Positions 30,121 to 35,799 of a stretch of 35,799 nt of DNA are shown here, one piece after another. The stretch comes from Solirubrobacterales bacterium. GTDB lineage: Bacteria > Actinomycetota > Thermoleophilia > Solirubrobacterales > 70-9. The notes beneath the pieces are model-generated. The model saw only the letters and a list, made by a program, of their open reading frames with translations, made no database searches and was not told where the DNA came from. A program made the translations under genes and the position numbers. Each line of letters begins with the position of its first letter. Position 1 is the first letter of the stretch. The stretch covers positions 1 through 35,799 of the forward strand of contig JAGQUV010000018.1 in assembly GCA_020438295.1 (NCBI GenBank), in the 5' to 3' direction.

Positions 30121-31992
30121 ATGGCTGAGCGCATACCGCGCGATCAGAGCCTGAGGCGGGTTCACGGGGCGGGGGCGCTGTTCTCGGCCGGCTACGGCAA
30201 CGTCGGCTCTTCGATCTACTACGCGCTCGGCGTCACCGCGGCGTTTGCGCTCGGCCTGACCCCGCTGGCCTTCATGATCGCCGGGCTGATCTTCGTGTGC
30301 ACCGCGGCGACCTACGCCGAGGCGACCGTCATGTACCCGGAGGCCGGTGGTTCGTCCAGTTTCGCTCGCCACGCGTTCAACGAGCTGGTCAGCTTCATAG
30401 CGGCATGGGGCCAGATGCTCAACTTCACGATCACGGTCGCGATCTCGGCCTATTTCGTGCCCCACTACCTGGCCGTCTTGTGGCCGGCTCTCGCGCATGC
30501 CCCCGGTGACGTGGTCGGCGGTGCGATCCTGATCGGCGGCCTGGCCTGGCTGAACATCCGGGGCGGGCAGGAATCGGCCAAGTTCAACACCGTGCTCGCA
30601 GCGATCGACCTGGCGACCCAGGTCATACTGGTCGCGGTAGGCATCCTGCTGGTGTTCAGCCCGGACGTGCTGGTCTCCAACGTCCACCTCGGAGTCGCGC
30701 CGACCTGGCCCGACTTCGCGCTAGGCATCGCGGTCGGCATGATCGCCTACACCGGGATCGAGACGATCTCGAACATGTCGGAAGAGGCCAAGGACGCGGC
30801 CAAGTCGGTCCCGCAGGGAGTCGCGCTGGTGGTTGCCGCGGTGCTGGTGCTCTACTTGCTGATCCCGATCGTCGCGCTTTCGGCCATGCCGGTCACCGTG
30901 GACCCGGATACCGGCGGCTACGTGACCGAACTCGGGACGGAATATGCCGACAGCCCGATGCTGGGCATCGTCGAGAACCTCGGCCTCTCGGACGGGATCA
31001 CCGACCTGCTGCGGATCTATGTCGGGCTGATTGCCGCGGTGATCCTCACCGTAGCGACCAACGCCGCGTTGATCGGAGTATCGAGGTTGAGCTACTCGAT
31101 GGGACAGTTCCGCCAGCTTCCGCCGGCGATCCGCCAGCTCCACCCCAAGTACCGCACGCCGTACGTCGCGATCCTCTTCTTCGCGTTCCTGGCGATCGTC
31201 ACCCAGCTGCCGGGCAAGGCCGAATTCCTGGCCACGATGTATTCGTTCGGCGCGATGCTCTCGTTCACGATCGCCCACGCCGCGGTGATCTGGCTCAGGC
31301 GCAAGTACCCAGACGCCGAGCGGGAGTGGAAGCCGCCGCTCAACTTCCGCCTGCGCGGAGCGCTGCTGCCGCTCACCGCGGTGGTCGGCGGGCTCAGTAC
31401 CTTCGCCGCCTGGCTGGTCGTGATGGCCCTGAATCCGGTCACGCTCGCCGCCGGAGTGGTCTGGATGGTGGCCGGCTTCGTCGGCTACCTGCTCTACCGC
31501 CGCCACCAGGAACTGCCGCTGTCGCGGACCGTCAAGGTAGTCACCCCGGAGCCGCTCGGGGTGGAGGAGCTCGAGTATCGGAGCATCATCGTCGCGTTCG
31601 CCGCCGACCAGCCCTTCTCCGAGGAGCTCATGGCAACCGCGGCCCGGCTCACTTCGGACCGGCGGCGCGGCATCCACCTGACCGCCCTGCTCACCGTCCC
31701 GCGCCATCTGCCGCTCGACAGCGCGATGGTTGAGGAAGAGGGCGAGGCCCAGTCGAAGATCGAACGGGCAAAGCTGATGGCCGGCGCCAGGGTGAGCGGC
31801 CGGGTCGAGCGCACCCGGCCCGGGCAGGAAGGGTACTTCCTGGCCCGCCAGGCAAAGGAGACCCATGCCGAGGCTCTGGTGATCGGTCTGCAGTCGCGGG
31901 ACGGGGTACCGCAGTACAGCAAGACGCTCGAGACCGTCCTCCGGGAGCGACCCTGCCGCGTGATCGTGGTTTCCGAGGGGACCGGCGAGTGA
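30121..31992 (+). CDS. APC-superfamily permease with C-terminal USP-like domain (first copy)
   Basis: This 623-residue protein has about 12 membrane helices (to ~455) followed by a cytoplasmic domain (~485-620). APC marks are GNVGSSIYYALG in helix 1, the PEAGGSSSFARHAFNEL segment after helix 2, and AYTGIETISNMSEEAKDAAKSVP in the helix 6-7 region. The C-terminal domain resembles universal stress proteins (RSIIVAFAAD ... HAEALVIGLQ ... RPCRVIVVSE) but lacks the GxxGx9GS ATP loop. APC members with such tails carry amino acids or, as in KimA/KUP-type proteins, potassium. The RCK genes downstream favour cation transport. Its GTGA stop overlap couples it to the next small gene. Confidence 0.85.
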   Translation: MAERIPRDQSLRRVHGAGALFSAGYGNVGSSIYYALGVTAAFALGLTPLAFMIAGLIFVCTAATYAEATVMYPEAGGSSSFARHAFNELVSFIAAWGQMLNFTITVAISAYFVPHYLAVLWPALAHAPGDVVGGAILIGGLAWLNIRGGQESAKFNTVLAAIDLATQVILVAVGILLVFSPDVLVSNVHLGVAPTWPDFALGIAVGMIAYTGIETISNMSEEAKDAAKSVPQGVALVVAAVLVLYLLIPIVALSAMPVTVDPDTGGYVTELGTEYADSPMLGIVENLGLSDGITDLLRIYVGLIAAVILTVATNAALIGVSRLSYSMGQFRQLPPAIRQLHPKYRTPYVAILFFAFLAIVTQLPGKAEFLATMYSFGAMLSFTIAHAAVIWLRRKYPDAEREWKPPLNFRLRGALLPLTAVVGGLSTFAAWLVVMALNPVTLAAGVVWMVAGFVGYLLYRRHQELPLSRTVKVVTPEPLGVEELEYRSIIVAFAADQPFSEELMATAARLTSDRRRGIHLTALLTVPRHLPLDSAMVEEEGEAQSKIERAKLMAGARVSGRVERTRPGQEGYFLARQAKETHAEALVIGLQSRDGVPQYSKTLETVLRERPCRVIVVSEGTGE

Positions 31993-32180
31993 GACGAGGC
32001 GGGGTCTACGACCGTTCGGTCCGGGCGATCTCGGTCGTGTACCTGGCGATCGGCGTGGTGATCCTGGTTCTTACCTTGGCCGGGGGCGGGGGCCCGCTTT
32101 CGCTCGGCATGCTGCTGGGCGTTGCGTTCATCGCGGTCGGCGTGGCCCGCTACCTGTTGCAGAAGCGGATCAGCGAGTAG
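31989..32180 (+). CDS. Small two-helix membrane protein between the permeases
   Basis: This 63-residue protein has two helices (VRAISVVYLAIGVVILVLTLA and LGMLLGVAFIAVGVARYLL) and basic ends. The GTG start overlaps the upstream permease stop by 4 bases, and the second permease starts 2 bases after its stop. It is probably an accessory subunit; function unknown. Confidence 0.7.
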   Translation: MRRGGVYDRSVRAISVVYLAIGVVILVLTLAGGGGPLSLGMLLGVAFIAVGVARYLLQKRISE

Positions 32181-32182
32181 CC

Positions 32183-34108
32183 ATGGGCCTTCCCGGAAAA
32201 GACCCCCGGTCAGGTCCGCTCTGGCTGCTGATCGTCAGCTATTCCGCGGTCGGGTTCTCGATCTACTTCGCGCTCGGGGTGGTGGCCAAGCGGGGCCTCG
32301 GTCTGACCCCGTTGATCTTCCTTGCCTCCGGGCTGCTGTTCGTGTTGACCATGTTCACCTATCTCGAGGGCGGGGCGATGCTGCGCGAGCGAGGCGGCTC
32401 TTCCTCGTTCGCCCGTCACGCTTTCAACGAACTGATCGCGTTCATCTCCGGCTGGGTGATCCTGCTCGACTACCTGATCGTGATCGCGCTGGCCGTCCTT
32501 TCGGTGCCCCACTACCTGGCCCCGATCACCGGAGACCTCGGTGGCACGATCTGGATCGAGGCGATCATCGCCCTGGTCGTCTTCTACATCACCGTGATGA
32601 ACGGGTTGGACATCCCGGCCCGGCGAAGGCCGCGATTCCTGGTGCTCCTGGCCGGTGCCGACCTGACGCTTCAGGTGCTGGTCGTGTTGGTCGGCCTGAT
32701 CGTGGTAATGGAACCCGGCAACCTGACCCGCAACCTCGACCTATTCACCGATCCGGGAATCGCCGACGCGGTCTATGCGGCCGTCCTGGCGATGCTGGCC
32801 TATGCCGGCATCGAGGCGGTCTCGAACCTGGTCCCGGACCTCGACCTCAACCCGGGGCGGTATTCGCGGATCGTGTCGCGGGCGATCTGGGCGGTGCCGG
32901 TCCTCTACGCGGGGATGGCCGCGATCGCGCTGATGGCGGTGCCGGTGACGATCGGTCCGTCAGGTCCCGAAACCGAGCTGGGAACGACCTATCTCGAGGC
33001 GCCGGTGCTCGGGGTGGTGGCGGCGTACGAGCCGGCCTGGGTCTCGGACCTGATGCAGTGGCTGGTCGCGGTGGTTGCGGCGGGCACGCTCGTCTGGGCA
33101 GCCAATACCGCCATGTTCGGGGTGTCCCGGCACGTCTACACGCTGGCCGTGAACCGCCAGATCCCGAGCTGGCTCGGGCAGCTCGGCCGGCGCTACGAAA
33201 CCCCTTACAAGGCGATCATCATCTGCGCCGCAATCGTCCTCGGACTGGCGCTGACCGGCGACGTCGAGGTGCTGGCCGGCATCTATGCGTTCGGCGCGAC
33301 CCTGGCCATCACGATCGCCCACTTCTCGATCCTGCGGTTGAGGCGGGACGACCCCGACGCCGAGCGACCGTTTCGGGTCCCGTTCGACCTGCGGGTCGGC
33401 GGTACCTCGGTCCCGGTGCCGGCCGTGGCCGGCGCCGTGCTCGGCTCGCTCGCATTCGCCTCGGTGCTCGTGCTGCACGATTCCGCCCGCTGGGTGGGGC
33501 TCGCCTGGCTCGGCCTGGGGCTGGTCGGATACGTGATCTACCGGTTGCTGGTCGAGAAGGTGAGCCTGACCCGCCGGGTCACGGTCGAACCGCGAGCGCT
33601 GACCAGGCCCAGGATCGAGATCGCCCTGCAGGACATCGTGGTCCCGATCTTCGGCACCCCGCTGGACGACGACATCATCAGCACCGCCGGGCTGCTCGCC
33701 GCCGAGAGTGATCCCGAGGCTGCCGGGTCCGGGGCCCGCCTGACCATCGTCTACCCGATCGAGGTCCCGCTGTCGCGGGCGATCGACGACCCGCTTCCGG
33801 CCGAAATCGAGGTGGAGGCCTCCGAGGTGACCGATCGGGCCCGGAAGGTCGCAGAGGAATACGAGGACGTCAAGGTCGCGGTAGAGATCCTGCCGACGCG
33901 GAAGGCCGGCGAAGGGATCGCCAAGCTGGCCGGGAGCCTGGAGGCCGATGCGATCGTTATCGGCTCGGAGCCGCCTTCGCCGATCAAGGGAGGGCCCTGG
34001 CTCGGTGGCAGAGGCGACGCGCTGCCGGAGGAGATCGGCCCGGTCACCGCGCACCTGCTCAAGCGGGCCCCCTGCCGTGTCCTGCTGACCGCACCCGCAG
34101 AGGAGTGA
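32183..34108 (+). CDS. APC-superfamily permease with C-terminal USP-like domain (second copy)
   Basis: This 641-residue paralog of the first permease shares GGSSSFARHAFNEL and the VPHYLAP segment, and has AYAGIEAVSNLVPDLDLNP and AANTAMFGVSRHVYTLAVN. The membrane part ends near 455. The cytoplasmic tail (~480-640) shows IVVPIFGTPLDDD, LTIVYPIEVPLSRA, ADAIVIGSEPP and APCRVLL, a USP-like pattern with a degenerate ATP loop. Tandem duplication with divergence suggests a heteromeric carrier or two substrates. It lies 2 bases after the small membrane gene and 15 bases before the first RCK gene. Confidence 0.87.
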   Translation: MGLPGKDPRSGPLWLLIVSYSAVGFSIYFALGVVAKRGLGLTPLIFLASGLLFVLTMFTYLEGGAMLRERGGSSSFARHAFNELIAFISGWVILLDYLIVIALAVLSVPHYLAPITGDLGGTIWIEAIIALVVFYITVMNGLDIPARRRPRFLVLLAGADLTLQVLVVLVGLIVVMEPGNLTRNLDLFTDPGIADAVYAAVLAMLAYAGIEAVSNLVPDLDLNPGRYSRIVSRAIWAVPVLYAGMAAIALMAVPVTIGPSGPETELGTTYLEAPVLGVVAAYEPAWVSDLMQWLVAVVAAGTLVWAANTAMFGVSRHVYTLAVNRQIPSWLGQLGRRYETPYKAIIICAAIVLGLALTGDVEVLAGIYAFGATLAITIAHFSILRLRRDDPDAERPFRVPFDLRVGGTSVPVPAVAGAVLGSLAFASVLVLHDSARWVGLAWLGLGLVGYVIYRLLVEKVSLTRRVTVEPRALTRPRIEIALQDIVVPIFGTPLDDDIISTAGLLAAESDPEAAGSGARLTIVYPIEVPLSRAIDDPLPAEIEVEASEVTDRARKVAEEYEDVKVAVEILPTRKAGEGIAKLAGSLEADAIVIGSEPPSPIKGGPWLGGRGDALPEEIGPVTAHLLKRAPCRVLLTAPAEE

Positions 34109-34111
34109 CCG

Positions 34112-34117
34112 TAAGAT
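34112..34117 (+). promoter_or_regulatory. -10 element for a leaderless RCK transcript
   Basis: TAAGAT sits 6 bases before the ATG at 34124 and just after the stop of the second permease. The spacing predicts a leaderless mRNA, so the RCK pair may be expressed independently of the permeases. Confidence 0.5.
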
Positions 34118-34123
34118 GGGCCG

Positions 34124-34567
34124 ATGTTCGTACTGATAGTGGGTTGCGGCAGGGTCGGGTCGATGCTGGCCCGCTCGATGATGCGCGACGGCCACACGGT
34201 GTCCTGCCTCGACCAGGATCCGGAATCGCACGCGAGGGTGGAAGTCGGGCTCGATGGCGGCTGGGAAGAGCTCGGCGGCAGCTTCACGGTCGGTGCGGCG
34301 CTGGAGACCCGGGCCCTGGAGACGGCCGGGATCAAGCAGGCAGACGCGTTCGTCGCCGCGACCAACGGCGACAACACCAACATCGTGATCGCCCAGATCG
34401 CGCGCAAGCGCTACCGGGTGGACACCGTGATCGCCCGGATCCTCGACCCGCTGCGGGCCGAATGGTACAGCCAGCAGGGTATGCACACGATCTGCCCGAC
34501 CAGCGTCTCGGTGGGGATGCTGGAGAACGAGATCAGGGCCGCCGCTTCGACCGGGAACGGGGACTGA
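34124..34567 (+). CDS. TrkA-N/RCK-domain protein (CeoB-like, no C-terminal RCK_C)
   Basis: This 147-residue protein consists of one NAD-binding RCK_N domain: LIVGCGRVGSMLARSM (residues 4-19), LDQDPESHAR (acidic strand end), a GAALETRALETAGIKQADAFVAATNGD core and ARILDPLRAEWYSQQGMHTI. It ends soon after the domain, so the RCK_C ligand domain is absent. RCK proteins gate K+ channels and transporters in response to nucleotides or ions. In mycobacteria a similar pair (ceoB, ceoC) sits beside an APC-type membrane gene. No TrkH/KtrB-type pore gene is in the window. Confidence 0.9.
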   Translation: MFVLIVGCGRVGSMLARSMMRDGHTVSCLDQDPESHARVEVGLDGGWEELGGSFTVGAALETRALETAGIKQADAFVAATNGDNTNIVIAQIARKRYRVDTVIARILDPLRAEWYSQQGMHTICPTSVSVGMLENEIRAAASTGNGD

Positions 34568-34569
34568 TC

Positions 34570-35226
34570 GTGTACGTGATCGTGGTCGGAGCCGGAAAGG
34601 TAGGCGTGAACCTGACCCGGGAACTGATCGAACAGGAACACGAGGTGACCCTGATCGAGCAGAACCGGACCCGCTACGTGGCGGTCGAGCAGGAGCTAGA
34701 ACACAGCATCCAGCACGGTGACGCGTCGGAGCTCTGGGTGCTCGAACGGGCCGGCATCGAACGGGCCGACATGGTGATCGCGGTCACCGGCGACGACGAA
34801 GACAACATCCTGATCTGCCAGGTCGCCAAGGAGAAGTACGGAGCGGACCGGATCATCGCCAGGGTCAACAACCCGCGAAACCGTCCCCATTTCGACCTGC
34901 TCGGAATCAAGCCGGTGGTTTCGGCCACCGACCTGATCCTGCGTCTGCTCGAACACGAGGTTCCCCACCGCAACATGGTCCACCTGCTCGACCTGGAAGA
35001 GGAACGCATCGAGATCATCGAGGTCCGGTTGGGAGAGGATTCCCCGGTGGTCGGGAGGACGGTGGGGGAGATCGACACCCCGGATCGCACCCTGCTGATC
35101 TCGATCCTGCGCGAAGGCGTGGGCTTCGTGCCGACGGTCAACTCCGAGCTGCGGGCCGGAGACGACGTTCTTATGGTGCTCGACCCCAGGCAGGAAGAGG
35201 AATTGAAACGCCGCCTGGGAGCCTGA
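34570..35226 (+). CDS. trkA: TrkA-type RCK protein with RCK_N and RCK_C domains (CeoC-like)
   Basis: This 218-residue protein has an RCK_N domain with VIVVGAGKVGVNLTREL (GxGxxG at 6-11), TLIEQN, a HGDASELWVLERAGIERADM core, AVTGDDEDNILICQVAKEKYG and ARVNNPRNRPHFDLLGI. An RCK_C domain follows (~135-215: IEIIEVRLGEDSPVVGRTVGEI, then a DDVLMVLDP strand). The frame is open to 34105 inside the preceding gene, but the GTG at 34570, two bases after the previous stop, starts directly at the Rossmann strand. It is likely to form a hetero-oligomeric ring with the preceding RCK_N protein and regulate the neighbouring permeases or a distant K+ transporter. Confidence 0.93.
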   Translation: MYVIVVGAGKVGVNLTRELIEQEHEVTLIEQNRTRYVAVEQELEHSIQHGDASELWVLERAGIERADMVIAVTGDDEDNILICQVAKEKYGADRIIARVNNPRNRPHFDLLGIKPVVSATDLILRLLEHEVPHRNMVHLLDLEEERIEIIEVRLGEDSPVVGRTVGEIDTPDRTLLISILREGVGFVPTVNSELRAGDDVLMVLDPRQEEELKRRLGA

Positions 35227-35269
35227 AGCAGAATCGGCCTGAACGCCGGTCGCGCTACGGCACCAGAGG

Positions 35270-35340
35270 CTGCGGGGCAGGGACTCGAACCCCGATTTCA
35301 CGGACCAGAACCGCGCGAATTGCCATTATTCTACCCCGCA
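35270..35340 (-). tRNA. tRNA-Gln (anticodon CUG)
   Basis: The minus strand folds into a full cloverleaf: acceptor TGCGGGG/CCCCGCA, D stem GAAT/ATTC with GG in the loop, anticodon stem CGCGG/CCGTG (one wobble) with loop TTCTGGT, a 4-base variable loop, T stem CGGGG/CCCTG with TTCGAGT, and discriminator G. The anticodon CTG reads CAG (Gln). The 3' CCA is not encoded (CCT follows). It lies between convergent trkA and the divergent lipoprotein gene. Confidence 0.96.
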
Positions 35341-35352
35341 GCGGGTGCCGGA

Positions 35353-35358
35353 AGGATA
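35353..35358 (-). promoter_or_regulatory. Candidate -10 for tRNA-Gln
   Basis: The minus strand reads TATCCT, placing transcription start about 6 bases before the 5' end of the tRNA. No clear -35 is seen. Confidence 0.4.
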
Positions 35359-35407
35359 ACGACGAACGGCCCGCACTGCACTCGGCGGAACCGACCGCGG
35401 CGTCTGC

Positions 35408-35413
35408 TACTTT
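35408..35413 (+). promoter_or_regulatory. -10 element for a leaderless lipoprotein transcript
   Basis: TACTTT lies exactly 6 bases before the GTG at 35420, the same geometry as four other genes in the window. No Shine-Dalgarno precedes the GTG. Confidence 0.5.
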
Positions 35414-35419
35414 GACCCC

Positions 35420-35799
35420 GTGTTCACGAACCTGCGGTCAACCGCGGTTGTCTCGCTTGTCGTCATCGGCTCGCTTACGGCGTTCGGCTGTGGTGGCGGT
35501 GACGAGGACAGCAGCGAGCCGGCCGCGACCTCGACCACGGGGACGACTTCGGCCGAGCCGGAGATCACGATGGCCGAGCTGATCACGCTCGGCGACGGGA
35601 TCTGCGCCGAGGTGAACGCCGCAGTCGGCACGATCACCGCCTCGGATTCGGCCGACCCGGATGTAGTCGAGACGCAGGTGGCCGACATCTACAGCGGCAT
35701 GGCCGACCGGCTTGCCGAGCTGGGCACGCCGACCGACGGCGTTGCCCCGACCAAGGTCGTCGATGCCGCGCGCGCCCTGGCCGATTCGGGCGCCGCCGA
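35420..35799 (+). CDS. Secreted lipoprotein, 3' end outside window
   Basis: The frame from the GTG at 35420 stays open to the window edge (126 codons seen). It encodes a signal peptide with the lipobox TAFGC (Cys24), a Gly/Asp/Ser/Thr-rich linker (~25-50) and the start of a helical domain (MAELITLGDGICAEVNAAVG, then VADIYSGMADRLAELGTP). The spacing of the Cys in ICAEVN and the alternating amphipathic helices suggest a four-helix-type extracytoplasmic domain. The family cannot be settled from this fragment. The start is supported by the upstream TACTTT. Confidence 0.75.
   Translation, partial: MFTNLRSTAVVSLVVIGSLTAFGCGGGDEDSSEPAATSTTGTTSAEPEITMAELITLGDGICAEVNAAVGTITASDSADPDVVETQVADIYSGMADRLAELGTPTDGVAPTKVVDAARALADSGAA

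Noticed and set aside
34105..34569. Upstream extension of the second RCK frame through the first RCK gene
   Set aside because: The frame through 34124-34567 conflicts with a clear RCK_N protein; the Rossmann strand begins directly at the GTG at 34570.
1..35799. Insertion sequences, integrase or prophage genes, attachment sites
   Set aside because: No transposase, recombinase or phage protein is encoded. The tRNA-Gln shows no duplicated 3' end within the visible sequence.

Overview
The window is strongly G+C-rich, densely coded bacterial DNA. It uses many GTG and TTG starts and many 1-4 base start/stop overlaps. Several promoters lie so close to the start codon that their mRNAs should be leaderless. 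The secreted proteins are lipoproteins or signal-peptide proteins suited to a single-membrane cell. Gene content and order (Rex, type-4 UDG beside tsaE, a DUF2520 gene before panC, paired RCK genes beside APC permeases, a Lys-rich tail on a secreted repeat protein) suggest an actinobacterium. Thermoleophilia/Solirubrobacterales is my best guess; this is inference, not a database match. I see no mobile element, CRISPR array or prophage.

Layout. 1-4257: the 3' part of uvrA, an MDR oxidoreductase and a convergent ROK-family protein. 4347-7472: a hexapeptide acyltransferase facing a coupled pantothenate operon (DUF2520 gene, panC, panB). 7606-12251: uracil-DNA glycosylase and the tRNA t6A genes tsaE, tsaB, rimI and tsaD, interrupted by a reversed small lipoprotein gene, then a glutaredoxin-like gene and rex. 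12258-18355: a glutamate-cysteine-ligase-type enzyme, a secreted protein with eight ~52-residue repeats, a DUF1844-like protein and a K+-independent proton-pumping pyrophosphatase. A good hairpin terminator separates this last gene from the convergent diguanylate cyclase.

18434-30087 is the most interesting part. A membrane GAF-GGDEF diguanylate cyclase is divergent from a tightly coupled operon. The operon encodes a coiled-coil protein, a small membrane protein, a GT2 polysaccharide synthase with an N-terminal c-di-GMP-binding-type MshEN module, a GT-C-like membrane protein, two lipoproteins (one PstS-like with a coiled-coil insertion) and a secreted protein. A possible branched RNA structure follows. 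Next comes a second coiled-coil protein whose C-terminal domain is a distant paralog of that in the first operon gene. I read this as a candidate locally c-di-GMP-controlled exopolysaccharide synthesis system.

30121-35226 holds two APC-type permeases with degenerate USP-like tails, a small membrane protein between them, and two TrkA/RCK-type proteins: a probable cation (K+) or amino-acid transport module. The window closes with a tRNA-Gln(CUG) on the minus strand and the start of a lipoprotein gene.
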